Below, in pieces: positions 47,661 to 58,050 of a stretch of 64,000 nt of DNA. The notes beneath the pieces are model-generated. The model was not told where the DNA came from, ran no database searches, and worked only from the letters and a program-made list of their open reading frames with translations. Origin of the DNA: Dipteronia dyeriana (lineage: Eukaryota; Streptophyta; Magnoliopsida; Sapindales; Sapindaceae). The position numbers were made by a program, and so were the translations under genes. Numbering within the stretch: position 1 is the stretch's first letter; every line of letters starts with the position of its first letter. The stretch is taken from positions 86,111,819 through 86,175,818 of the forward strand of contig CM065295.1 in the NCBI GenBank assembly GCA_032871835.1. Reading direction: 5' to 3'.

Positions 47661-48097
47661 TAAGGGTGCGTTTGATACGGAGATAGGACATGATAAAGTG
47701 AGACCGGATTTGATAGGACATGACTGAACATGTTGTTCTATGTTATGTTTGGAAGGTCTGGATAAAACTATAAACTGTACTATTATACGTTTGATATGAC
47801 TGAGACATAATGGAACAAAAGATTCAAATGATCAGAGCACTCCTCTTATATATATAACAACATATACTATTATATATATTATATATTATAATATAATATA
47901 ATATAATATATATAATATAAATAGAGGAAATTACAAGAAATAACCCAAAAAATTATTGACTCATTGTTTTTAGCCCAAAGTTTATTTTTTATTATAATTA
48001 GCATATTTAACTTTGAAGTGACAAATATACCCTCATTTTTGTTTTACTTGATCCAAAATTTCCCACCCAAAAAATTGGCTTATCAGTGTCTTCAACC

Positions 48098-48159
48098 TAG
48101 AGGTGTCCACGGTTCGATTAAACCGTTCGAAACAGAACCGAAACCGTCCTCTGGAAACA

Positions 48160-48192
<33 letters not shown>

Positions 48193-48536
48193 ACCGTAAC
48201 CGTAACCGTAATCGTAACCGTAACCGTAACCGAAACCGTCGGTTACAAAACCGATTGGAAACCGGTTCCCTACGATTCGGTTACGGTTACGGTTATGGAA
48301 TCTTAAAAACCGTCCAAAAACCGACGGTTTCAAAATATATATAAAAAACCAATGAAAGCTGACACGTGGCAACTTATATGAAAAAAAAATGAATGAACCG
48401 AACCGTTCGGTTTCACTAACCGAAACCGAACCGAAAACCGCCGGTTCTGAAACCGCCCAAAACTCCATATTCCGGTTATGGTTCGGCCTTTCCACGGAAC
48501 TGAAACCGAACCGAAACCGAATCGTGGACACCATTA
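48098..48536. mobile_element. hAT MITE with perfect 8-bp target duplication
   Basis: CTTCAACC flanks the unit at 48090-48097 and 48537-48544. The ends TAGAGGTGTCCACGGTTCG and, reverse-complemented, TAATGGTGTCCACGATTCG are hAT-type inverted repeats. The body is filled with six-base words (CCGAAA, CCGTAA) in one orientation on the left and the opposite on the right. Frames that read as Arg-Asn or Thr-Glu runs on this stretch are repeat artefacts. Confidence 0.92.
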
Positions 48537-48579
48537 CTTCAACCTCTATTTTTGTTTGAAAAACAAATTTTCATATATC

Positions 48580-48800
48580 TATCTCTCTCTATACAACAAT
48601 TAATCTCTCTCTAGACTGAGACATCTTCATCTCTCTCTCTCTACATTGATTTGGTCTTCACCTCTCTCTCTACACCGATTTGGTCTTCATCTCTTTCTCT
48701 ACACCGATTTGGTCTTCATCTCTTTCTCTACACCGATTTGGGCATCTCTTTCTCTAAACTGATTTGGGCATCTTTCTCTCTAAACTGATTTGGGTCCTCA
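48580..48800 (+). repeat. CT-rich tandem repeat of about 30 bp
   Basis: The unit TCTCTACACCGATTTGGTCT and its variants recur about seven times with spacing near 30 bases. They lie upstream of the transposase relic, where a leader would be expected. A GAAG|GTATGC splice donor-like site follows near 48953. Confidence 0.85.
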
Positions 48801-49065
48801 TCTCAGCATTTCGCCTCTGTACTTTGGGTTTTCGTCTCATCATTTCGGCTCTTCGTCTCTGTATTTCGGCTTAACATTTCATCTCTGTCAACTAATTTAG
48901 GTCACACCAATCTTGAAAGGAAGATCCATATCCGAAACCCAACTGTTTTTGAAGGTATGCAACCCTTTCCCACTTGTTTTTTTACAAAAATTATTAAGTT
49001 TGATTTGAAGAAAAAGAGATTGGTTTCGATTTTGAGTGAAATCCATGTTCTGTAATTTTTTGTTC

Positions 49066-49440
49066 CCAGGTTACATGCCAAGCTATTTTAATATTACATG
49101 TCAGGTCAATTTGATGTTACATGTCAATTTATTGTAAAGTTACATGTCTGTCAGTAATTTGGATTTAGAGTGAAACCCAACTATTGTAAAGTTATATGCC
49201 AACATTTTTTAAAGTTACATGCATGTTATTTTCGAAGTTACATGTTAGGTTATTTTTGTACTCAAGTTACATGCTAGTTTATTTTCGAAGTTACATGTTA
49301 GGTTATTTTCGAAGTTACATGCTTGTTTATTTTTAAAATTACATGCCAGACTATTTTTGAAGTTACATGTTATCCAAATCCTGTTTTGTTACATGTCAGT
49401 TCCTTTTAAAGTTACATGTCAAATACTTTAAATGTTAATT
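49066..49440 (+). repeat. Left GTTACATG minisatellite of the Mutator-like element
   Basis: About twelve degenerate units of 25-32 bases carry AAGTTACATG(T/C)(C/T)AG followed by a T-rich stretch. The array sits between a donor-like site near 48953 and the acceptor-like ACATGTAG|GAATATG just before the transposase start codon. It therefore may have been an intron. Confidence 0.9.
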
Positions 49441-49457
49441 ACCTTACATGTAGGAAT

Positions 49458-49866
49458 ATGAGTGCAACGAAATTGGTCATCTATCACAGTGGAAGTTGGG
49501 TGGGCAATTGTTACAAGGGTGGTATGATAAAATGGGTCAATGTTCATAGAGGTTTGAGTTATGATGCCTTGGTGAAGTTGGTACAAGATGTCGTCAAAGT
49601 TGATGATGCTAGGTACAACTTACAATTATGCTTATTAGCCTTCACAAATAGTGGTACTGCTCGTTCGAGATTTGAAAATGACAATAACGTGTCATGTAAG
49701 AATGATTAGCCTTGTCAGGCTCCTCAACCATGCCCATCCGTAACATTCACAACATTCGTAACATCGAAGCGACCACGTAGACCTTACAGGTGCATGAAAT
49801 GTGGAGAAGAAGACCACAATTCACAGAAGTGTCCATTGGCACTAGAAGTTGGTAGTACAACATAGG
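49458..49866 (+). pseudogene. Mutator-like transposase relic: N-terminal domain fused to zinc knuckle
   Basis: From ATG at 49458, 83 codons read the N-terminal domain typical of plant Mutator-like transposases (LVIYHSGSWVGNCYKGG, then SYDALVKLVQDVVKVD). After an in-frame TAG at 49707-49709 the same frame continues to a CX2CX4HX4C knuckle (CMKCGEEDHNSQKC, about 49795-49836) and stops near 49866. In full-length proteins the knuckle lies at the far C-terminus, after the DDE catalytic core and SWIM domain. Those are missing, so this is an internal deletion derivative. Confidence 0.72.
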
Positions 49867-49949
49867 TTTTACCGTATAAGAAATTATGTTTTAATTCTTA
49901 TATGTATGGTGGTACAATTTATGTATTAGCGATGGCGTTTTAATTATTA

Positions 49950-50046
49950 TGACAAGACGGATATTCTGACGAGTAAAAATTAAAGATGATTAAAATAGTC
50001 TTGCCCGAAATAAAATTTACTCGGCAAAAATATTTTAAGGGGGTAT
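49950..50046 (+). repeat. Copy of retrotransposon internal 3' sequence left of the 5' LTR
   Basis: This stretch (TGACAAGA, TATTCTGACGAGTAAAAAT, then TTACTCGGCAAAAATATTTT) repeats 57954-58050, the internal sequence before the 3' LTR. It includes the AAGGGGG polypurine tract (50037-50043 and 58041-58047). In a simple insertion nothing internal should lie outside the left LTR. Confidence 0.85.
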
Positions 50047-50939
50047 TGTCGTATGTGAATTTTACCAAGCATACACGTCATTGACAGAAAAGAGAAAAGA
50101 GAAAATAGCCAGGTGGACGCCCACATGGGCACTCAGGAAATATCCTACGAAGCATCATTAAAGAGAAGAAAACCCGAGTAAACCAGTAGCGTGGAAAGAC
50201 CTACTCGGGATCAACTAAATTACTCCGAATCGATTAAAAGTACTCGGGATTAACCAAAAAGCATCTTCTACTCGGGCTCAAACGGATATACTCGGGACCA
50301 ACCAGTGTTATTCTTACCCGGGATAAATGCGACCCGAACAAAAAACTTGGTGCTTAATTCACACGGATTAAGTAATTAAATACGCGAAGATATCCATCAG
50401 GAAGAATCCCAAAGAGAACAGAATACTGAGCTAGAAGAATCCTCAATCAGGAAACAACTTGATTTCGCTACAAATACTACATTCTTATAAGGAAACAAGT
50501 CCAAATAAAACTGCACTACTAGAATCTCACTCGACTTCCATAAGAGACTCCGAAACAGGAAAGAAGACAAATCAACCTCAAGCAAGTAATCGAATCACAA
50601 TTAAATACAAAGGTCTTGTATTACTTGTACAAAGCAGATTAGGGTTCTATAAGCATATAAATAGACCCATAATCTGGCTCCAAAATATATAGGCAATATA
50701 ACACAAGCAACAATACAGAGAGAAGAAAGAGAGATCGAGAGCTTGTAAACATCATATTTTCATAGTGGATTTTGGCTTGGTTGATCCTTCAACCACCCGT
50801 GGACGTTTCTTCGGTCATCGGAGTTTTACCACGTAAAACTTATCTTCGTTACTCTATCTGAATCTCTTTCTCTTTGAATCAATAGCGAAATCCAATCCTT
50901 GTTGGCTTTTTTGACATAATCCAGAAATCGACATCAACA
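50047..50939 (+). repeat. 5' LTR of the nested retrotransposon
   Basis: The LTR starts TGTCGTATG and ends ATCAACA; length is 893 bp. A TATA box (GCATATAAATAGACC) lies at about 50652-50666, so transcription should begin some 30 bases further on. It aligns with 58051-58936 over its full length. The extra 7 bases are an AAAAGAG unit near 50092. Confidence 0.95.
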
Positions 50940-50941
50940 AT

Positions 50942-50970
50942 TGGCTCTAGAAGAAGGGGTCGAACCTCCG
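50942..50970 (+). other. Primer-binding site
   Basis: TGGCTCTAGAAGAAGGGGTC begins two bases after the LTR, and the pattern TCGAACC that follows is the complement of a tRNA T-loop. This is the position and form expected for the minus-strand primer site. The primer tRNA could not be named with confidence. Confidence 0.7.
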
Positions 50971-50985
50971 AACTTGTTAAAAGCA

Positions 50986-52888
50986 ATGGCAGGAAGTAGA
51001 AGCAGTTTAGGGAATGACCAAAAATCACCAGGCGATTTCCAGGTTGGCAACACGTCACAAGATCCTGCAGCAAACACAGAAAACCAGCATGCACACCTGG
51101 CAGGGATCCAACAAGTTCCTCCAACCAACAGAGATCTTACGCTGCATTTCCAAGAGGCCTTGCAGCAATTGGTGACAGACGCAGCGAGGGAAGGGATTGA
51201 TCTACTGGCTGCAGGAGCACATACTCCCAATCCTCCACCCGTCAAGCTCCGTTCGGTGGTGGTTGGGCCAGGAATAACTATGCCATAAACCAGAAGGAAC
51301 TCTTCCCCAATCAACCCAGCTGGACAGGAAACACTTGAAGAGGAACAACATCACCAAAGGCTGGACCACAATCGAACAGTCCGCACTAGACACCGTAAAT
51401 ATGACTGGTACAGGGATCGGTCGTCATCAGAAGATAGCGACCGGCCTCATCACAAACGTCTTTACGGAGTCATGCGAGAAACTCGGCATCAAAGTGAAGA
51501 GTCAAAAATGAATGACAGTTACCCAATGGTTCAACCGTCGAGGAAGTCCGGTGGGGGGCAGAGATATCATAATCCAAAGCCTTACTCAAGAAGTCGAGAA
51601 CAATAGGCGTCAGATGGATGCCTTGGTCAGACGTTATGGCTATAACGATTTATCTGACGACGACTCAGACAGCCCATTTACCAAGGAAATCTTATAGACC
51701 CTTTTCCCAGAAAGGTTCAGGATGCCGCACGTGGAGCAGTTTAAGAAAGACACGGACCCGAAAGAGCACGTAAGACACTATAAAAGTTCCATGGCCCTAT
51801 ATGCCCACAGTGATCCCTTATTATGTCTCAACTTCCCACAAACTCTGGGAGACATGGGGTCAAGGTGGTTCAGAAGGTTACCTTCAGCAAGCATCAAGAG
51901 TTTCAGTGAATTAAGCAGGAGCTTCTCATGGCAATTCCTGAGTAACATTCACAGGAAAAAGTCAGTGGCTCATCTTGCTCAAATAAAACAAGAGAAAGAC
52001 AAGTCACTGAAGATATATCTAGGGAGATTTGGCCAAGGGGTATCAGAGATTGGCAGTGCAAACGATAAAGCCATAATCGCTGCATTCATCAATAATTTGC
52101 AGAATGGACGGCTATCCTTTGATTTGAGAAGAGCACGACTGACTATGTATGTTGACATGATGGATATGGCAGGAGGATACACACTGGCCGAAGAAGAAGA
52201 ATTAGCTATGCACGGGGGGAAGCCTGAACAGAAGGATGCTGAATCCAAGAGGCAGAATAAAAAAGGAAAGCTAAAAGGGAACTAGAAGGAGAAAAACAAG
52301 GATAGAGGTAATGGGTTCAACGCCGAGCGGTCCACAGAGAAATACCGAGGCAGATATACCAATTACACCCCTTTGCAGAAAAAACAAGAAGAAATTTTAG
52401 CCATCTTGGAAGAAAAGAATATGGTGCAAGAACCGCGGTGACAATCTCAGTTCGCCCGGAGAGATGCAACCAAGTATTACAGATTTCACAAGAAAACCGG
52501 GCATGAGACTTCAAAGTGTTTCCAACTCAGAGATTACATAGAGACTCTTATTGTGGAAGGGCACTTGCGGGATGTAATCTTAAAAAAATATGAGAAATCA
52601 GAAACTAAGAAAGAAGTTAAGGCAAATCACTCTGGACGAAATCAATGGCCCAGTCCCGAGGACAATCAGGTAATACATACGATATACGGAGGACCCTTCA
52701 CAGGGAAAAGCAACCGAGAACGAACTCAGAAAATCAGAGAAGCAATAGAAGCAAGGAATAACTTTGACGTAAACTCGGTTGAACCAGACCAGAAAAGGGT
52801 GAAGGAAGGATGGGACCCGATAGTCTTTACAGTGGCAGATTCCCATGACGTCGATGTTCGGCCTAATGATGCCTTGGTTATAAGTGTC
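50986..52888 (+). pseudogene. Gag of the nested retrotransposon, broken by stops and a frameshift
   Basis: Reading starts at ATG 50986 and runs through a stop at 51286-51288 to 51609. A frameshift near 51600 leads to the main Gag domain (51608-52285), with stops at 51695 and 52283. This domain contains the retrotransposon Gag core (KEHVRHYKSSMALY, WFRRLPSASIKSFSELSRSF). It continues past another stop near 52439 to a Cys/His motif (KYYRFHKKTGHETSKCFQL, about 52470-52526). Gag forms the particle in which reverse transcription takes place. Most damage is single-base nonsense in an otherwise clear frame. Confidence 0.85.
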
Positions 52889-52891
52889 TGA

Positions 52892-53437
52892 ATTGGCTAT
52901 CGGGAAGTCCGGAGAATTTTAATAGATAATGGGAGTTCATCAGACATCCTCAATGTGGCCGTCTATGACCAGCTAAGGCTAGAACGAAAAGATTTACAGC
53001 ATTTCCATACTCCATTAAGGGGGTTTGGAGGGATAGAAGTCAGGTCACTCGGGACAGTAAAACTGCCTGTGAAGATTGGAACAGCACCTTGCCAGAGGAC
53101 TATCCTGCTCGACTTCGTGGTAGTTGACTTAGACAATTGGCCGTATAATGCATTATTGGGTCGGCCATTCCTGAATAAAACAAGGGCTGTAACTGCCATT
53201 TATGCATTAATGATCAAGTTCCAGACAGACCAGGGGGTCGGGATAGTTAAGGGATCCCAAGAGATGGCCAGAAGAGCAAACCTGTCAGTATATAAAGGCA
53301 AAAATGATGCTGAACAGGTGTGCACCATAATGCAGCCAAATCAGTGTAAAGAATCCTTATCATTCAAGTTGGATCCAAGGGAAGACTTAAGTGAATCCAA
53401 AGCAGAACCAGTTGAAGTGATTAAAAGAACCAGATAA
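52892..53437 (+). pseudogene. Retropepsin-like protease of the nested retrotransposon
   Basis: After a TGA at 52889-52891 the gag frame continues with ILIDNGSSSDIL (catalytic Asp codon 52925-52927) and later ALLGRPFL (about 53149-53172). The second active-site residue is Asn where the first element has Thr; DNGSS occurs in this lineage. The domain itself is open to the stop at 53435-53437. Reverse transcriptase should follow but is deleted. Confidence 0.85.
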
Positions 53438-53499
53438 GGTGGCCAAGATCGGGGCTGACAAATCAAGCAAGACCTCACCAATCCGCTTAAAGAATACAA

Positions 53500-53620
53500 G
53501 ATCTTGGGAATAGTCGGCCATGGAGCTTATTGGATTGCTCGACCCAATGGAGGGGTTTTACCCCGACCATACTGCCCAATATTTGAAGATTTTCTATCCT
53601 TAATATATATATATTTATAT
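53500..53620 (+). pseudogene. Remnant of the integrase C-terminus
   Basis: GAYWIARPNGG and, one frame over, HTAQYLKIFYP plus stop (about 53585-53603) align with GEYKLEDMNGR and HTWNADHLRKFYP at the end of pol in the first element. Only the last 30-40 codons remain, so the deletion took out pol between about 53440 and 53500. Confidence 0.6.
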
Positions 53621-54190
53621 TAAATATTTTATTCTTTTTTCTAAGTCAGGACAATATTAGACAGGATAATTATTAAACTGTAATTTAAATCTTTGTTGAT
53701 TTTTTTCAGCAATAAATAAAACTACTCGGAATTTTCGAAAGGATAGCATCTAGCTAGGGATTTCCAAAAGAAGGCATATGATAATAAAAACATATGGAAG
53801 CAGAGCATGATAATAAGAACATACAAATAGAATTCTCGGGACCATCAAATCCCGAATGGGTGGAGAAGCTCGTAGGAGCATGCCAGCCGAGCAGGGTCAA
53901 AATGACCTTCGTAAAAAGGCAAACCCGATGCACCAGACTCTGGAAAAATGCTCTGGACGCTATCGGGAGAAATTTCGGTGAAATGCGTAGCTGTATTGAA
54001 GCAGTTTATTTTTTAAAAGAGCTCAACAATTCGGCAAACCCTTAAACATAAAAACTGGAGAGACGTCCTTGGTATTGCGTAAGGACTCGAACGTATGATC
54101 ATTGTGAGCCTTGATGTAATGTTCGGGTAGCAACCGGGTATGAAACACAAGTGTAAACTTTCCTGTTTCAAGATGACTCGGTTAATAATA
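53621..54190 (+). other. Spacer after the pol remnant
   Basis: A TATATATTT run at 53599-53625 is followed by sequence with one open frame (53794-54045, 83 codons) that has no domain I recognise. It is probably retrotransposon 3' non-coding sequence. Confidence 0.45.
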
Positions 54191-54194
54191 AAGA

Positions 54195-54470
54195 GCCAGT
54201 TTAATTAGATACTTGGCAATTAAAGTCATTCGGGTAACAACCGGTTTAATAAGATACTCGGTTAAGTTACCCGAACATTGAAGAAGCCAGTTTAATAAGA
54301 TACTTGGCAATTGAAGTCATTCGGGTAACAACCGGTTTAATAAGATACTCGGTTAAGTTACCCGAACATCGAAGAAGCCAGTTTAATAAAGACACTTGGC
54401 AATTGAAGTCATTCGGGTAATAACCGGTTTAATAAGATACTCGGTTAAGTTACCCGAACATTAGCCAGTT
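54195..54470 (+). repeat. 91-bp tandem repeat with internal hairpin
   Basis: GCCAGTTTAAT starts units at 54195, 54286, 54377 and (shortened) 54464, a 91-bp period. Each unit holds TTCGGGTAAC and, 25-30 bases later, its exact complement GTTACCCGAA, so each can fold into a 10-bp stem. The position, after pol and before the antisense ORF, equals that of the 99-bp array in the first element. Confidence 0.92.
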
Positions 54471-54749
54471 TAATACAGCACTCGGCAACAATCAGCAATG
54501 AACAGATCAAGACCATTCAATTCGCAATAAAATAAGATTTTATTGCTCCTAAAAAATGGATACAGATCAAAGAGTGGTTCGTTACAAGTAAAAAATAAAT
54601 CAGAATTTTCTATAGTTCTACAAAATTAAGGTTGCGAGGATTTCGAGCTTTTGCTAATACTCGGATCTGGCACCATCTCGTACTCACGAAGCAGGCTCTC
54701 ATTAGACGGTCAAGCGATATTGTCGACTAAATCATCCCTCCATTGGCTG

Positions 54750-56620
54750 TAATCTTCACCCGGGACTGGCCCGACATCTGGGACTACACCCTCAACCTAC
54801 TCTTGACTTGCATAAAAGGTCGAGAGAGAATGCTCTGACGGAATCTCTAAATGCATGGGATAGGGCTCTTTGCCTTGACTACGGCATTAGGCTCTCCATT
54901 CCTTCATCTGAATCCGAAGAGATTCCAAGGACCGGTCCACGTGATGTTTGATTGACAGCTCCCAATTAGCTCGGGCCTTCTCAGTCGCCTTATTCTTAAC
55001 TTTGAAGAACTCGCCGGTCGAAACTAGCCCACATTGAAATTCCCGAAGAAGTAGAGCATTATAAGCAGGGGATCTTTTAAAATGATCCACCCCTTGGACT
55101 TCAAGTTCCAACCTGGTTTATCGGGATAGGTATTCAACTGTCAGCACTTGGCGCTTCAGATCTTCGATTTTTTGGTCATACGCCGACTTCGACTGTTCCG
55201 CCTCCTGCTCGAACTTAAGCACGGATTCTACAGCAGAAGATAGGAGATGTTGAAGTGATGCAACCTTCTCCTCTGCCAAATATGTCTTCTCTTCGGCTTC
55301 AACCTGCTTCGCCAGACAATGGTCGACGAATATCTGTACAGAACCGACCTCCTGCTGGTAAGCTTTCTCGGCTCGAGCACGACCTTCCTCACTTGCCTTC
55401 AGCTGAGCCTCTAGACCCTTTATTCGATCAGCTTGATATTGCTGCGTCTAAACTAACTCAGCGAATTTGGCCACCATCTGTAAAGAGATATATTCAGAAA
55501 TCTGACAGAAGCAAAACAATAGAGGAGTCAGATTTAACTTACATAAGATGTACCGCTGAAAACATTTTGAAGACGTTCAATCAGGGAATCATCCCGAAAG
55601 CCGCTCCAGCGGTCTTCCCCGATAAAAGCCCGACCGGAGGACATCTCCCGTAGCATATCCTAGGGAGAAAGAAATAAAAGAACCCCCGAGGGTTCAGCTC
55701 CCAGATTTCCAAACTCGGGGGCATGAGAAGCCCTATTCGGTTCTAAGGATGGAGAAAGATTTGAAGGAACCCCCGAAGGTTCATCCCCCACATTTCCAAC
55801 CTCGGGGGTAGAAGAAGCCCTACTCGGTTCTGAAGTGTCCGCACCTACTGATGCTCCAGCGCCAACACTCGGGGCATTCTCATCCTTAACATCTTCGTCA
55901 CTCGAGTCAATAAATGAGACTACCCGAGGAACTTTGAGAGGACGAGACGGAGAACTAACTTCCTTTCGCTTCTCACCCCGAGAACTGTGGAAGTTAAGAT
56001 CAGCAGTAGGATCTTCCTGCGGATCGTCCCGAAAAGACTCAAAGAATTCGGCACCTGCAGGCACTTGATCCATCAAGATGTTACCACCGTCGCCGGCTTC
56101 AAACCGTCCAACAGGCTCTTCACACGGGCCTTCACTCTGGCCACTTGGACCAGCAGAATCCTGAGTAGGAGGCTGAGCACCCTGATCAACGCACTCAGGA
56201 ATTCATTCCTCAGCAGTGTCGGTTTCTTCATCAAGCTCGGGTGGAGCAATACCCTCATCACCCTGACGGGAAGCTTCTTTTCTACTCGCCTGTAGAATCA
56301 ACTTCACCTGGCGAGCCTGAAGATCGCTGACGATGTCTGTACGAACACTTAAAAAAAAAAATCATATCAGAAAATGAAAAGCAACAAAATACAATAGAAA
56401 GGGAGCCGGGTTACTTACATCGCCTGCGATGGCCCGAAATCTGTCTGAAGAAGCCGAGCTTTATCAAATCCTCCTCTTTAAAAATGTAGCTCTTGCTCCT
56501 CTTCTCCAGAGTACGAAAAACTGCCCTAGTCAGCCTCTTCAGCTCAGAATCATTATAATCAATTTTTTTTCTGTTCCACACTTCGGGGGAACAGAAGAAA
56601 CGGGGAACACTCAACACCGT
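54750..56620 (-). pseudogene. C-terminal part of the antisense ORF, coiled-coil rich
   Basis: Minus-strand pieces continue downstream of the intact 5' part. 56617-56411 is basic with a VWNRKKIDY block. 56076-55660 is Pro/Ser/Glu-rich and contains two near copies of an EPSGV segment. 55480-54887 is rich in Glu, Lys, Gln and Ala with a heptad-like pattern (LKASEEGRARAEKAYQQEV) suggesting a coiled coil, and is broken by stops near 55450 and 55117. Introns could account for some gaps between pieces. Confidence 0.6.
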
Positions 56621-56844
56621 TTGGGAATCCCCAGATCCAACAGTGACGTTGAGCCCGAGAGCCCCTTCAGCAAAAAACCAACTGTTCTTCTAGAACTTGT
56701 TGGATGTAGGGAATCCCCATACAAAACCCTTCTTTTTTGGGTCATCAGAAGCATCGACCTCCCGATTCACCTTTGCTTCTTTGGGGACCCAACCGTCCGA
56801 TGGAGTAGATGCAAGAAAATAGGTCCCCATTTTGCTAACCTGCC

Positions 56845-57585
56845 TCAGGGTAAAGAATTCCTGATTTCATTTGGGGAAGGCAGCGAAAGGTTCATTCGAC
56901 TGAACACGTGCCACATGCACATCAAGACTTTGTAACTATTCGGGGCCAATTGAGCTGGGGCTATCCCTGCTTCAGCCAAAACCCAGGCAATAAATGGTTG
57001 AAAGGGAAGTGTGACGCCGCAGCAAAGCATGGATCCATAAATCGCCACCATACCCTCAGGAGGATTCCATACGGCTCTATCCCCCTCAGGAACCAAAGTG
57101 ACTGAGTCGGGCAAGTCGAATCGGGAGCGGTATTTTTCTATCTCAGCTGGCCCGACCACATTCGGCTCAGTATCAAAGCCACTCGGGAGAGTATCAGAAA
57201 ACGAAAGACGAGACGCCATGTACACTTCATCAACGTCACCCTCGTTAACAGTCTGTTCCCTGGTCTGAACGCTGCTCGAGCCATGCTTGTATACCTTACT
57301 TCTGCTCTGATGTTTACCCATCATTCGAAAAGATACCCTGTGATCAGAAATATGAGAATCAGAAATATGAGAATCAGAACTAGATGGAGAACTCGATACA
57401 GGGCTGAAAGATACGTCAGGGTGAAGCCCAGAAACATCAACCTCTAAGAATGGAGGTTCATCTATTGGGATATCCCTCAGTAATCGTTTCATGCAAGAAA
57501 CTAACTGGAAATCCCCACGTTCTAATGCATCAAAAGCGATTTTAAAGAGAATATGGCGGGAGGATGGCCCCATTAAAACTAACAT
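56845..57585 (-). CDS. Antisense ORF of the Tat element, intact 246-aa N-terminal part, function unknown
   Basis: An open frame runs on the strand opposite to gag, from ATG at 57585 to a stop at 56845. After a Ser-rich acidic segment (about residues 45-130), residues 140-240 hold the conserved domain: YRSRFDLPDSVTLVPEG, LPFQPFIAWVLAEAGIAPAQL and SYKVLMCMWHVFSRMNL. The same domain, broken, is found antisense in the first element (7518-7808). This domain is widespread in plant genomes as annotated retrotransposon-like or transposon proteins and lies antisense in Tat-lineage elements. No enzyme motif is visible. Being open in an element with broken gag may be chance or recent constraint. Confidence 0.7.
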   Translation of the reverse strand: MLVLMGPSSRHILFKIAFDALERGDFQLVSCMKRLLRDIPIDEPPFLEVDVSGLHPDVSFSPVSSSPSSSDSHISDSHISDHRVSFRMMGKHQSRSKVYKHGSSSVQTREQTVNEGDVDEVYMASRLSFSDTLPSGFDTEPNVVGPAEIEKYRSRFDLPDSVTLVPEGDRAVWNPPEGMVAIYGSMLCCGVTLPFQPFIAWVLAEAGIAPAQLAPNSYKVLMCMWHVFSRMNLSLPSPNEIRNSLP

Positions 57586-58040
57586 TGAATTGAGATTGAT
57601 GCAAGATCTTCAAACGGAGAATCACGACCTTCTGGATAAAGAAATATGAGTTTAAAGAAATATCTGCTGAAAATTGTTGAGAATAAACCAACGATGTCTC
57701 TCAGCGAAGAATTTAAAAAGGAGACGGCACGAAACCCTAGGATTTTTATGTTGAAACTCGATGACGTATGCGGCTTTTGAGGAGACGCAAAAATCATTTC
57801 TCATAAATGATATTGAAAAACGAAGAGACGAGGGACACGTGTCAAAACATGAAGTAGCTCTCGACCGTCAGAACTTCAAAACGTCACCACCATTTAAGAT
57901 CTCGCGTAATAAAGCGAATCGAAATTACAGGGTCACCATTAAGGCACGCCATTATGACAAGAGACTATTCTGACGAGTAAAAATTAAATATGATTAAAAT
58001 AGTCTTGCCCGAAATAAAATTTACTCGGCAAAAATATTTT

Positions 58041-58050
58041 AAGGGGGTAT
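58041..58050 (+). other. Polypurine tract
   Basis: AAGGGGG followed by TAT lies directly before the TG of the 3' LTR, the usual site for plus-strand priming. Confidence 0.75.

Noticed and set aside
48103..48534. Open frames with Arg-Asn, Thr-Glu and Gly-Phe repeats
   Set aside because: They fall entirely within the hAT MITE and reflect its CCGAAA/CCGTAA hexamers.
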